This document shows positions 10,153-20,075 of a stretch of DNA of 64,000 bases, in pieces. The position numbers were made by a program, and so were the translations under genes. Position 1 is the first letter of the stretch, and every line of letters starts with the position of its first letter. A model generated the notes under the pieces. It was not told where the DNA came from. It worked only from the letters and a program-made list of their open reading frames with translations, and searched no databases. Source of the stretch: Lepidodermella squamata (taxonomy: Eukaryota > Gastrotricha); contig JBLDXI010000043.1 in NCBI GenBank assembly GCA_047495785.1, positions 1-64,000 on the forward strand, in the 5' to 3' direction.

Positions 10153-11966
10153 TCATTGATCAGCGCTATATCCATGTGGATAAGTTAGAAAGGAAGCATC
10201 GCCGGGGCGTAGCCAACGTTTATCATAGGTTAAACGAATCTTTTTTGTTATATGAACACAATGAATTTCCGATAACGGAGTATGCACTTTTTTAAACTGA
10301 GTCTGATCCAATTCAGCGATGACGCTGTTTTTGTTGTTATCACCCCGGCCCCCGCTTCCGCTGGTTTCGTTATCGTGGAGACTTTGTATTACATGCTTGA
10401 TGAACAAGAAAAAATCGAGAAGACTGCGTGAATGAAAACTTTGACGTATTCCCTGCGCGTGACGTAAATAATAAAAAACAGAGGGCGTAACAACAAGTAG
10501 CAATTACCTTTAACATTAGCTTGGCTTTGCCGTCAGCAAAAAGTAGGGCATATGCCTTACAGCCCAGTACAACCATTGCAATGATGCGTTGCCCTGTATC
10601 AAGCTGATCCGCCAAGCCGCCAAGAACAACGGGTGTGAACTCAATTTTAGTAATTCCAGGCCCTTGAAGGCAAAAAATTGAATCCGTGTCTAAAACAAAA
10701 GACAAAAAACGTAGAGATGTTGGTAGCATAAGCGGCGCTATTCTCTAACCGCTGTAGATAGCACTTTTTGGGCCGACTCGGTACAGCTCACGAGCCAGTT
10801 TCACACGAGCATTAGCTGTTACGAAGGCCGCTGTTATAACTGAGGTGGATCCATTTGGAACGTCGGCATCTTTGGTTGGCCGTGTTACAATTCGCAAGCG
10901 AGAGACATCATCAGAGTTGATGAGTAAGCCTAGTGGTTGAATATCCACAATTTCCAAAGCTGGATTATTTAGCATTTGCTGAAGCAGAAACGGGGATTTG
11001 ATATAATCTGTTCTCTCTAGATTAGAATTCATAGCAAATCGACCAAAAAAGCTGTTCAAAACTAATTTGGCGATCGCGCGTAACCCAGGGTTCTTTTTAT
11101 CCAACTTGGTGCTATCAATCGTTATACCAATGCGTTCCCATTGCTCCAAATACTGTGCTTTTTGTTCACTAGTAGCACAGTTTGGCGGCCAGCCGGAGGA
11201 TTCGGCCTTCAAAATGGTGAATCTTTTAATGAAATCTCTGAAAATTGTATTGCTCTTCTTGAACTCCCATATCTAAAAAAAATAACTTGATAGAAGCCAT
11301 GCATGAGTTGGCTAAACAAAATTATTAACCTCGTAGACTTCCAGCAATCTGTAGCCATGAACATCTGTAGCGTACTTCAGTTCCACAGAGCAATACGAAC
11401 CAATCCAGGACCTTTCATAATCAGAATGGGTGCATTCACGGCTTGAAACGCACAAGTTTGGATTTGCAGTCGACGAACAAGCATAGCAACATGAGAACAC
11501 GAGCTTGTTTTGTTTACTACGAAAGCAGAGTACAGGTAGCCAGATGTTTTTCGGCGCTAATACCTAGCAAAATAATGTGGTGATGATGAAAGCAGGGAGA
11601 CGATATGTAGATGCGAAGAGCTTACGCGTGCTTGTACGACACCAAAAAAAGATTCCTTTGAATAAATCTCCTGCAGTTTCTCGTTGTTTAATCTGAGATC
11701 CAAGGTGGATACTTTAGGTGGTCCTATTGCATAGTAGCCATCCATCATACAGCTTGGATATAACGAGTTGAAGTCGGCGGAAATTATAGAATAATCGGGC
11801 GATGGAAATAAGAAGTCCTTGGTTTGCATCCCGCTTTCCTTACAAATTTGAGCAATCTTTTCCAAATTTTGGTCGCCTGAAGTTGAGTGTGATTCGGCAA
11901 TCATAGCCATTAAACGAAAAGCTTCGACCCGCCCTAAAAAGTAGGCATGATGTTTTAATCCCGCGA
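10153..11966 (-). pseudogene. Protein-primed family-B DNA polymerase, palm part with motif A (left copy)
   Basis: Exons (descending) 11626-11966, 11330-11563, 10750-11272, 10508-10689 and 10153-10452. The first exon runs through the single-copy loop and adds about 90 residues missing from the right copy, including SPDYSIISADFNSLYPS (motif A). Upstream of 11966 the sense frame enters the inverted arm, so the N-terminal exonuclease/terminal-protein region is lost. A 3-bp insertion near 10630 adds one Val relative to the right copy. In Polintons this enzyme replicates the element by protein priming. Confidence 0.9.
11695..11966. other. Single-copy loop between the palindrome arms
   Basis: These 272 bp have no inverted partner. 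Base pairing between the arms stops exactly at 11694/11967. The loop codes on the minus strand for the family-B polymerase segment that carries motif A (DFNSLYPS) and is continuous in frame with the left-arm polymerase exon. At 11966/11967 the polymerase frame runs into the inverted arm, so the junction is a template switch or fold-back inside the polymerase gene. Confidence 0.9.
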
Positions 11967-13505
11967 AGATTAAACAACGAGAAACTGCAGGAGATTTATT
12001 CAAAGGAATCTTTTTTTGGTGTCGTACAAGCACGCGTAAGCTCTTCGCATCTACATATCGTCTCCCTGCTTTCATCATCACCACATTATTTTGCTAGGTA
12101 TTAGCGCCGAAAAACATCTGGCTACCTGTACTCTGCTTTCGTAGTAAACAAAACAAGCTCGTGTTCTCATGTTGCTATGCTTGTTCGTCGACTGCAAATC
12201 CAAACTTGTGCGTTTCAAGCCGTGAATGCACCCATTCTGATTATGAAAGGTCCTGGATTGGTTCGTATTGCTCTGTGGAACTGAAGTACGCTACAGATGT
12301 TCATGGCTACAGATTGCTGGAAGTCTACGAGGTTAATAATTTTGTTTAGCCAACTCATGCATGGCTTCTATCAAGTTATTTTTTTTAGATATGGGAGTTC
12401 AAGAAGAGCAATACAATTTTCAGAGATTTCATTAAAAGATTCACCATTTTGAAGGCCGAATCCTCCGGCTGGCCGCCAAACTGTGCTACTAGTGAACAAA
12501 AAGCACAGTATTTGGAGCAATGGGAACGCATTGGTATAACGATTGATAGCACCAAGTTGGATAAAAAGAACCCTGGGTTACGCGCGATCGCCAAATTAGT
12601 TTTGAACAGCTTTTTTGGTCGATTTGCTATGAATTCTAATCTAGAGAGAACAGATTATATCAAATCCCCGTTTCTGCTTCAGCAAATGCTAAATAATCCA
12701 GCTTTGGAAATTGTGGATATTCAACCACTAGGCTTACTCATCAACTCTGATGATGTCTCTCGCTTGCGAATTGTAACACGGCCAACCAAAGATGCCGACG
12801 TTCCAAATGGATCCACCTCAGTTATAACAGCGGCCTTCGTAACAGCTAATGCTCGTGTGAAACTGGCTCGTGAGCTGTACCGAGTCGGCCCAAAAAGTGC
12901 TATCTACAGCGGTTAGAGAATAGCGCCGCTTATGCTACCAACATCTCTACGTTTTTTGTCTTTTGTTTTAGACACGGATTCAATTTTTTGCCTTCAAGGG
13001 CCTGGAATTACTAAAATTGAGTTCACACCCGTTCTTGGCGGCTTGGCGGATCAGCTTGATACAGGGCAACGCATCATTGCAATGGTTGTACTGGGCTGTA
13101 AGGCATATGCCCTACTTTTTGCTGACGGCAAAGCCAAGCTAATGTTAAAGGTAATTGCTACTTGTTGTTACGCCCTCTGTTTTTTATTATTTACGTCACG
13201 CGCAGGGAATACGTCAAAGTTTTCATTCACGCAGTCTTCTCGATTTTTTCTTGTTCATCAAGCATGTAATACAAAGTCTCCACGATAACGAAACCAGCGG
13301 AAGCGGGGGCCGGGGTGATAACAACAAAAACAGCGTCATCGCTGAATTGGATCAGACTCAGTTTAAAAAAGTGCATACTCCGTTATCGGAAATTCATTGT
13401 GTTCATATAACAAAAAAGATTCGTTTAACCTATGATAAACGTTGGCTACGCCCCGGCGATGCTTCCTTTCTAACTTATCCACATGGATATAGCGCTGATC
13501 AATGA
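11967..13505 (+). pseudogene. Protein-primed family-B DNA polymerase, C-terminal part only (right copy)
   Basis: Partial gene with exons 11967-12035, 12098-12331, 12389-12911, 12972-13150 and 13206-13505; introns are 55-62 bp. The fragment begins just after motif A. Visible blocks: SWIGSYCSVELKYA, LEVYE|IWEF, motif B GLRAIAKLVLNSFFGRF, and motif C YSDTDS formed across the exon 3/4 junction. About 434 residues remain of a family usually over 1000 aa long; the exonuclease domain and motif A are absent because of the palindrome junction at 11966/11967. It cannot work as shown. Confidence 0.9.
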
Positions 13506-13512
13506 TCGATTA

Positions 13513-14664
13513 TTACATGAATAAACTCCAAAACCCTGTGCCAGCTTGAAACTTGTTGATTTTATTTATCTTACGCTGTGACGTTCTTCGGAAAAGTTTT
13601 CCAGGTGGTGATATTTGTGTTTGATCAGTCATAGAACGTGGCTTTCTACCGCGCTTTTGACCCTTCCGTGGCGTTGCCGCTGCAGTTGCTGCTCCAGCTA
13701 GCTCAATTTCCATCGGTTCAGCGGCAGCGGCTTCTTCTTGCCTTTCTGCTTGATTATCATCATTATCAGCACCATCTTGCAGCTCTTCACTATTGCTGCC
13801 GCTGCTGTCCTCATCGCCGCTAAACGAAGACGACCCTGCTGTTGTGTTGCTGTCTCGAGGGGCCTGGGGGGTGCGCGCGCGGGGGGTCCCTCCTCTCGTA
13901 GGCAGCTGCTCATCATTAGGCCGATCAACAACAACATCATCGTGGCTGAGGACGGTCGTGGCTGCAGCGCTAGAAGTCGATGATGTTTGCGGGGCAGCGA
14001 ATAGAAAATCCATTTGAAGATCATCAAATTCATAATTGCTGCTATTATCAGTTGAAGGTCGTGGCGTTGTATTAGGTGAAAACTGCTGCTGAAAGCCGCC
14101 AATACCCGAATCTCTGTTATAGTTGTTATAGCTAGGCCCGGCCGCTTGACCAAAATTACTAGATGTTAATTTAGTAGGTTGTTGGCGCGCAAGTTGTTGT
14201 TGCTGCTGTTTTTTTGGAGGAGGAGGAGGAGGAGGAGAAGAAGCAGAAGGAAGCGGCGGCGGCGGCAGCGGAGGAGGAGGAGGAGGAGGAGGAGGAGGAG
14301 GAGGAGGAGAGCGCGGCCTCGATTCTGCTCGATCTGCTGGTGCAGGCGACATTGGAATAGCGGCTGGCGGCTGGCTACTGCCTTGTAAAACTACCAGCTT
14401 CTTCAAATTCATAATCTCATGCATGAGTTCGTTACGTTTTCGCACTAAATCGGCTGAATTATCACTACTACTAGCGTTGTTTATCACATCCCGGTCTAAA
14501 GACTGTAATAGCTGCACTAGTTTGAAAAGCAGAGGATTGCTCAGCAATGTTTTAGCAGCAATCAAGTCGCTCGCGTTTGGTTGTTGTTGTTGTTGTTGTG
14601 CTGGAGTTGGCCCAGGTGTCGCAAGTGGAACAATAGTCATGCGCTGTGCATAGTTTCGCTGCAT
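13513..14664 (-). CDS. Low-complexity Pro/Gln/acidic protein, 383 aa (right copy)
   Basis: Intact ATG-started ORF identical in frame in both arms. It shows polyGln runs, a long polyproline tract encoded by (CCT)n at about 14228-14312, an acidic Ser/Asp/Glu-rich segment (SFSGDEDSSGSNSEE), and a basic C-terminus with an AT-hook-like KRGRKPRS. This resembles viral phosphoprotein or transactivator layouts. No domain recognised. It converges tail-to-tail with the polymerase gene (stops 7 bp apart). Confidence 0.6.
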   Translation of the reverse strand: MQRNYAQRMTIVPLATPGPTPAQQQQQQPNASDLIAAKTLLSNPLLFKLVQLLQSLDRDVINNASSSDNSADLVRKRNELMHEIMNLKKLVVLQGSSQPPAAIPMSPAPADRAESRPRSPPPPPPPPPPPPPLPPPPLPSASSPPPPPPPKKQQQQQLARQQPTKLTSSNFGQAAGPSYNNYNRDSGIGGFQQQFSPNTTPRPSTDNSSNYEFDDLQMDFLFAAPQTSSTSSAAATTVLSHDDVVVDRPNDEQLPTRGGTPRARTPQAPRDSNTTAGSSSFSGDEDSSGSNSEELQDGADNDDNQAERQEEAAAAEPMEIELAGAATAAATPRKGQKRGRKPRSMTDQTQISPPGKLFRRTSQRKINKINKFQAGTGFWSLFM

Positions 14665-14667
14665 AGT

Positions 14668-15081
14668 TTAGATTCGAAGAAGCCTCTTGAGTTCTGAATA
14701 ATCAAACTTTAGCCTGGGTGCAAAGGATTTCAATACAGTGGGTAAAACTGCAAAAAAGGAAGCTTTCGAAGCCTTATTTCGCCTATTGTTCTTGTTGCTA
14801 TTAAGGCAGTGTCGAATAAAAACTTGCCGGTTGTGCTCGACCAAATTGACACCTTTTTGTTTCAATTTAGCCAAATCAGGGGCCAGAACAGTACTAGTGC
14901 TGCGAAGCCAATACAAGGCGCAACGGCTAAGAAATCGTATAAGGCTAACAGAGCTAGTTGCTAAAATATCAGCACGCTGACCGGGGTGAGCATGCAATAA
15001 CCATTTCAATGCAAGAAAAAGCCGCCGTTTTTTATCAAGACTGAACGATGGTGACGTTGCTGAGGTAATAACTTTATTCAT
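14668..15081 (-). CDS. Small conserved-type Polinton protein, 137 aa (right copy)
   Basis: ATG at 15081, stop 3 bp before the next gene. Highly basic and helical. The pattern HPGQRADILATSSVSLIRF, LSRCALYWL, then LKQKGVNLVEHNR resembles a short protein often found in Polintons (KQRKALLKTAS..LV..ICECALNVLKG...), whose function is unknown. A hydrophobic/basic end (FFAVLPTVLKSFAP) follows. The match is by pattern memory only. Confidence 0.55.
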   Translation of the reverse strand: MNKVITSATSPSFSLDKKRRLFLALKWLLHAHPGQRADILATSSVSLIRFLSRCALYWLRSTSTVLAPDLAKLKQKGVNLVEHNRQVFIRHCLNSNKNNRRNKASKASFFAVLPTVLKSFAPRLKFDYSELKRLLRI

Positions 15082-15132
15082 TTAACGACGAAAATTGGGC
15101 GGCAATGAATCCTTTTATAATAGTACATATCA

Positions 15133-15976
15133 TCATTTCTTTGAGACTAAAATGTAAGCGTAACCAGGTTTACTACCGAAGCCATTGCTCGAACGAATGC
15201 GGAGATTATCCGGAGTAGTTGCACAATTATCCAGTAGCAGTGGCGTGTGAGATGATTCAGCAGTTGCTTGGTTCAACGCTTCAAGAAGGCCTCGCCAGCC
15301 CATTGGGGAACGCCGTTGTGCATATGATCTAAAGCTTGCAGAGTCGGAAATGCAGCGAAAATAGAATAAATAGTTTGCATTTTGCTATAGAATAGAAAAT
15401 ACATAGAAGAAAAAACAATAATTTTCTGAGGCAAACCAGAATTTCCCTGCTATTTTTTGCTCGAGTAAACAAAACTTGTTGAAGGAGAATGGTTGTCGTA
15501 TTCAAGTGCCGCCCTCCTAAAAAAAGCTGTACCAGTGTTTCGTCTTCAGTTAATAGGCGATACACGTCATCAAATACTAGGCAACAGCGGGGCTGCGTCT
15601 CGTTATTGTCGTTGATATAATTTTTTAAGCTGAAGCTATCGCTACTGCTGTTTTTTGTGTCTGCTAAATTTACGAATTCAACTTTAATTTTGTGAACTTG
15701 CAATGCAGCATCGGCTATGTCATTGTAAATGGGTTGGAAAGTAGAATAAAAATAGACAATTCTCTCAAAAGGAAGTTCAAAACTGAATGCATCCTGTAGG
15801 ATTTGAAGCACCAGACTTGTTTTACCGCTCCCCGACCTGAAGATGAGTAAATTACACTAAAATATATTGACTTTTATTTCCATCGTCACTTACGGCCCAA
15901 CAATGAGAATTGTGCTAGGGTGAACAAAAGGCAAAGCTTCATTTATGTTGCCAGGGCAGCAGCGCAAATCACTCAT
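15133..15976 (-). pseudogene. FtsK/HerA-type packaging ATPase, frame-disrupted (right copy)
   Basis: Exon 1 15894-15976 and exon 2 from 15836. The 57-bp intron falls inside the Walker A loop, which reads VGPSGSGKTS after splicing. Walker B is CCLVFDDVY. After the sequence FTRAKNSREI the frame must shift near 15440 to continue, and again near 15314-15320 to reach the C-terminal block (MGWRGLLEALNQ ... ending at 15133). Both shifts are present in both arms. Either the gene was already decayed or a shared consensus error exists. In Polintons this enzyme packages DNA into capsids. Confidence 0.75.
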
Positions 15977-15979
15977 CCT

Positions 15980-16543
15980 TTATAATCTAACGTTACAGGG
16001 TTTTATTCTTTCAAGTGGTCTCATAGATAGACCATAGTGGGAATATAATGTATTAAATTTATGATAAAGTACACAGTCTTTTATAAGCAAATTGTTCTTT
16101 GATCCAAGCTGATCAAAATGCCTCAAAATTTGGTGCATGTCTTTACCTCGCGCTCGAAGCATGCTGTAATATAGAGCCCATAAGCCGCAGATTTGTGAAA
16201 AAACATGCTGGTAAGACCTATTGCAATGAATGTACGGCACTTCTGTTTGGCTATTCGCTTTCAAAAAGTTGTCGATATAGAGGTTATGATAGGAAGGGGA
16301 AAGGTTAAGGCTATCGAAAAACTCACAGGGCTCATCAGGATGCTGTGCGCTGTGAACAAACAGTGTGACCCAGTGCTTTCCTGTAGAATTGTATACATTT
16401 CCTGTGTTACAGATAATCAATTGTGGATTATTTTTCACAATAGGAAGCTGCTGTGGTAGCTGATCAGCGGCTACAACAAAAATGTCAAACTTTTTTAGTA
16501 CTGGATCAATCCGGATGAAATCTTCCAATTCATTGTTGTACAT
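15980..16543 (-). CDS. Adenain-type cysteine protease (right copy)
   Basis: ATG at 16543 (about 187 aa). Clan CE/C5 features: catalytic His in GKHWVTLF, the acidic residue in CEFFDSLNLSP, and the Gln/Cys region HVFSQICGLWALYYSM. This is the Polinton maturation protease (PRO) that processes capsid precursors. It starts 10 bp after the capsid stop and ends 3 bp before the ATPase start. The C-terminal residues differ from the left copy because the left copy contains the embedded barcode; the right-arm version is presumably native. Confidence 0.92.
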   Translation of the reverse strand: MYNNELEDFIRIDPVLKKFDIFVVAADQLPQQLPIVKNNPQLIICNTGNVYNSTGKHWVTLFVHSAQHPDEPCEFFDSLNLSPSYHNLYIDNFLKANSQTEVPYIHCNRSYQHVFSQICGLWALYYSMLRARGKDMHQILRHFDQLGSKNNLLIKDCVLYHKFNTLYSHYGLSMRPLERIKPCNVRL

Positions 16544-16553
16544 GAAAAACTGC

Positions 16554-18044
16554 TTAAGAATCAACAATTACGTCACGCGTTCGTGTGATCTTAAAAAATT
16601 TGAATTTTAAGGCAATTTTAATTTTATGAAAAAAGATGATACCTCAAAAACTGAATCAGTTTCAGTTAATACTAACAGCTGAGTAACAATTGTTGTTTGA
16701 ACAGCAAAACTCAACTCTACTCTGCAGGTACCTGTGCGTATAACTGAGTAATTTTGCAACGAGGAGTTGCGCGATAAATCGAAACCAAAAATTGTGAAGC
16801 CATTAATAAACTGATCCATAGTTAACGTAGATGCCTTGAAAGGGTTATCTGGGTTGATAGCATTGAGAAGCTCCAAATAGACTCTGGTGACATCTCCATT
16901 TGCAAAATCCATTTCCAAGGGAGCTGTTGAGTGATGTAGTTCATTGCCCAAATAAATCGATATTCGGGATAGCTGGCTGTGTAATGCATTCAATGGATTT
17001 TTACCCGCCGTTCCATTCAGGGCGGAATCTTCAAAAAAACAGAAAAACATACGCCTTGGAAGCTTACCATTAATACATTGTGGTATCTGTTAAACCATTA
17101 GAGTTTTAAAAATTGACTTAGAAACGCGCGATGAGCAAACTTACACTGTAACTCAAAACACTACTTGGTATGTGAAAAAGCCTTGTTCGAACTCTCATTA
17201 TAGGATATTTGGCGTTAGTTTTTTCCAGCGCACGCGTATGAGCAATCACTATGTCCGGCGACACAACAACAGCCCGGGCAATAATTTTTGCAGATTCAAT
17301 GACGATTGAGTGAGGATCAGCTGTGCTCGGCCCAACCAAAGCAAAATTGTTAGATGCCCTATAGAGCTTGATGCGGACTTCAACATTAGGTAGAAGTAGC
17401 CTATTACACAGCATAGGATCTGCAAACAGGCGTCCCAGGGTGCACACAGATTTCCCGCCCTGAACAATTTCCAACCGTTTTTTAAATCCCTCGTTTGAAT
17501 TGTCAAAATTATCCAGTTTTTTAGCTGTATCAGGATACCAAAATTGTGTCTGTAATATCGTGTTTTTTGCATCAGTATTATGAGACAAAAGCGTTGAAAT
17601 ATAGGCCCGATAAGCGTATAATGAATTTTGTTCACTTAAAAGTTGCCCATTTAGTGAAATCTCGCATGTTTTGAACATTGTGTGGTGGGCTAAACAAAGC
17701 GGGGCTTTTTGTAAATTTGTAGCCGAAAGACTAGCCTTATACTCGTTGTATGCATCGTCAGCTTCGCCAGCATTTTTCTTCCGAGCTTCAGAAGGGGTTC
17801 TAACTACTTTCCACTTGAGCATCAGTTGCATGCGTGACAGACACAAATAATCATTGTACGGGCCGATTTGAAACTCAATCAGGTTCGGTGAACTATTAAG
17901 AGGGGCAATTGGGTAAACATCTATACTTATTTGGTTTTCTTCAGCAAGCTGTGAAGGCGGTACAGTAAATAAATCTAAATCTGAAGATAATACTATTGAA
18001 GAGGCTGAGGCTGGGTGAACAAAATTATCTCCAAAGCCTTCCAT
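16554..18044 (-). CDS. Polinton major capsid protein, double jelly-roll (right copy, three exons)
   Basis: Exons 17145-18044, 16643-17086 and 16554-16589, with 57- and 53-bp GT/AG introns at matching positions in both arms. The N-terminus contains DLDLFTVPPSQ and then VYPIAPL, matching the capsid consensus (ELDLFTVPPTQ ... Y.P...L). Later blocks are KYPIMRVRTRLFHIPS, DSALNGTAGKNPLNALH and INGFTIFGFDLS. The tiny last exon gives the expected end after FE. The product is about 459 aa, somewhat short for the family. It should assemble hexon-like trimers, making the element a potential virus. The presence of introns means late mRNA must pass through host splicing. Confidence 0.9.
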
Positions 18045-18077
18045 TACAAATTTGAAGAATCAAACGCAGCAATGGGC

Positions 18078-18620
18078 TCAAGACGCTTCAAATAGCACTG
18101 ATTTAGTTGTTGCGCGTCTTTTCCTTTTATAAGCCTTTCTTTTTGTAGTAGAAGCACGGCGCCTACGTTTTGCAGTCACACTACTAGTTTTACTAGGGCC
18201 ACGACGACGGCGCCTTTTACGGCCACCTCCACCGCCTTGATGTTGCTTCAAAGCCGTTTCAGCAATATCCTTAGCCATGTTTAAGGCGCCTGAAGTGCCA
18301 TGACGCTTAAGGGATTCGGTAAAACTAGGTCTAGCGCCCTCAGGTTGTTGCATATCACCTAATATTTTTTGGCCAGTAGATAATGCTTGTTGAAAAATAG
18401 ACGGAGCAATTACTGGGAAGAAATTTCTGAAAAAGGCACCTAATATATTTCCTATTCCCTGACCCCTATAATGATATGGAAATTGAATTGTTGCCCCACG
18501 GAAATGGTCCAGGTTAGCACCCGCTCCAGCTCCATAGCCTGCTATCAGCGGGGAGGAGTGTTGGCGGAGAAAAAACTGCTGGTACTTGTCAACGTTTTGG
18601 TTAGAATAAGCTAGGGGCAT
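18078..18620 (-). CDS. Basic virion-core-like Polinton protein, 180 aa (right copy)
   Basis: Gly-rich N-terminal half (GYGAGAGANLDHFRGAT, then GQGIGNILGAFFRNFFPVIAP) followed by a helical part and a strongly basic tail of Lys/Arg clusters (GGRKRRRRRGP, KRRRRASTTKRKAYKRKRR). This matches the conserved Polinton/adintovirus small protein with a YxxGxGIGxxFxxxxRxxxP motif and an Arg/Lys tail, compared in function with adenovirus core proteins that bind packaged DNA. Placement just before the major capsid gene agrees. The exact role is inferred. Confidence 0.7.
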   Translation of the reverse strand: MPLAYSNQNVDKYQQFFLRQHSSPLIAGYGAGAGANLDHFRGATIQFPYHYRGQGIGNILGAFFRNFFPVIAPSIFQQALSTGQKILGDMQQPEGARPSFTESLKRHGTSGALNMAKDIAETALKQHQGGGGGRKRRRRRGPSKTSSVTAKRRRRASTTKRKAYKRKRRATTKSVLFEAS

Positions 18621-18658
18621 CTTCGGTAATATTAATAATTAGAACTCAGCCACTTATA

Positions 18659-19879
18659 TTAATATAAGGCTCCGGTTTTTCGGCGAATATGAAGTAGCAA
18701 TACAACTTTGCTACCATCCACAAAATCGATCAATGCCCCGTTATCGCGGCGGATTTGAACTTGAATTGAATCTATAAAATTGGCTTTTAAAGGTAAATAT
18801 AGGCCCGAGTTATAAATCACTGTAAAATGTGATGACAAGTCTGAATTTGCCGTAGCAGAAGCCATCGTAGAATAGGTTATCATTCGAAGGAGGCTAGCTT
18901 GGCAATCTCCAACAAAAACATCCGCTGCAACTGAGCAGTAAATGAACAGTGAGTTATTGCCATAATTCAACTGAATGTTGTATTGAGCTGTAGCACTTTC
19001 TTCATAGCATGCATAAATAAAGGCAGGCGGTAAATCATTATCTTTGGTGATTACTGTTTGCTCAGAAAAATCAAAGTGCTGTGCTGAATTTACGCCTTCT
19101 TGATTTTCTACCGCCGCTGTCTCATTATTTGCATCCTCCTTAAGTTTTGGTCTGCTAGAAAGCCTAACAATCCCAACTGAGTTGAATAAAATGTGTGGAT
19201 TTTCACGAATTTGGTGGCTCATATTCCACGCATATGCCAAGGCATACGTTGACTTTATATCAAAAGTGGAAACTTCATTAAATTCTGGCTCGTCATTTTT
19301 TGGGGCCTTGGGAAAAATGAAAACTCCAGACGGTGTATTCTGTTCTATTGGAGACACAAAACCTAAGAGGCCAGCAGAATCTGAAGGTATAAACATAGAA
19401 TATGGCCATTTACAGGTAATTTTAGTTTTTTTGTTGACTGAATCATAATGAGCAAAAATAGAGCCATTACTACTTGAGATGGATATTTTTTCATTAAAGT
19501 GATCGATTAGTTTGGTTATATTCGCAAAATATTCACCTCCGAAATTTACTTTGTTAATAAAGCCAGTTTCCCATGGATTGTTGAAACTTTTCATCCGATG
19601 TGGCAAAGAGCCAGGATTTGTTAAATAATTAGCAATAATGTCGTTTTTAAAAGATTTCAGCCAGTTACAATCAAGCACATAGACTGTATGACGATCAATG
19701 CTACTCCACCTAACAGGAATTGTAGCCTCAAGTAGGGCTACTTCATAAGCACGGCAATCGGGTACGCAAATTGGGACAGGGAGAGCAACTTGATAATCCG
19801 ACGGAGTATTCGCCGGATGTTGAGAATATGAGGCATTCGAGGGTAAATAAATAAAGAAGTCCTCCTGGATGCTAAGCAT
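18659..19879 (-). CDS. Penton/minor-capsid-type Polinton protein (right copy)
   Basis: 406 aa. The N-terminus (FFIYLPSNASYSQHPANTPS) matches the conserved start seen in Polinton and adintovirus proteins of the form FYVTLPSN...NTPS, followed by a LEATIPVRW-like block. These proteins are generally taken as the vertex/minor capsid component or a closely linked virion protein. The end (IQVQIRRDNGALIDFVDG then VVLLLHIRR) is also typical. It lies directly after the integrase/TM pair and before the core and capsid genes. The left copy is split by one extra A at 4225-4232. Confidence 0.65.
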   Translation of the reverse strand: MLSIQEDFFIYLPSNASYSQHPANTPSDYQVALPVPICVPDCRAYEVALLEATIPVRWSSIDRHTVYVLDCNWLKSFKNDIIANYLTNPGSLPHRMKSFNNPWETGFINKVNFGGEYFANITKLIDHFNEKISISSSNGSIFAHYDSVNKKTKITCKWPYSMFIPSDSAGLLGFVSPIEQNTPSGVFIFPKAPKNDEPEFNEVSTFDIKSTYALAYAWNMSHQIRENPHILFNSVGIVRLSSRPKLKEDANNETAAVENQEGVNSAQHFDFSEQTVITKDNDLPPAFIYACYEESATAQYNIQLNYGNNSLFIYCSVAADVFVGDCQASLLRMITYSTMASATANSDLSSHFTVIYNSGLYLPLKANFIDSIQVQIRRDNGALIDFVDGSKVVLLLHIRRKTGALY

Positions 19880-20075
19880 TTGTTATGTTATCCTTATCTA
19901 TCTTTTCTAAAGTAAGGATTGCGCTGTTGCCAAAAGGGGGGAGCTTAGTTTTGAATAAATAGTTTGAAATTTCTATAAGCCAAACGGTTATTAGAAGGAA
20001 AAAAATGTAGGCCCCTACACGCACAGATGGCTTTTGTAGGAAAGCTAAGAGTGGAGTCGTAGGAACTCTATTCAT
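19872..20075 (-). CDS. Small transmembrane protein, 67 aa (right copy)
   Basis: ATG at 20075 overlaps the integrase stop (ATGA), and its stop overlaps the ATG of the next gene by eight bases. Residues about 20-40 (GAYIFFLLITVWLIEISNYL) form one membrane helix, followed by a polar tail. Overlap on both sides supports translation from a shared transcript. No homologue recognised. Confidence 0.55.
   Translation of the reverse strand: MNRVPTTPLLAFLQKPSVRVGAYIFFLLITVWLIEISNYLFKTKLPPFGNSAILTLEKIDKDNITNA

Larger units (their letters stand above)
18..11694 (+). repeat. Left arm of a giant inverted repeat (Polinton copy L)
   Basis: This arm is the reverse complement of 11967-23640 over about 11.7 kb, with coordinate sums of 23657-23661 that shift only at small indels. 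Differences seen: a 2-bp insertion near 281, A7 instead of A8 at 1468, C4 instead of C3 near 2539, a missing A near 3560, A8 instead of A7 at 4225, a 3-bp insertion near 10630, and a 16-bp replacement at 7658. Nearly all damage left-arm reading frames while the right arm stays open. This looks like a noisier copy of the same sequence rather than an old diverged duplicate. Confidence 0.95.

Noticed and set aside
11557-12084. A 175-aa minus-strand frame containing DFNSLYPS that crosses the palindrome centre
   Set aside because: Its first part is antisense sequence from the inverted arm; only the part below 11966 is polymerase.
12161-12349. A 62-aa frame repeated identically on both arms (also 11312-11500)
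   Set aside because: It is a polymerase exon plus part of the following intron, not a separate gene.
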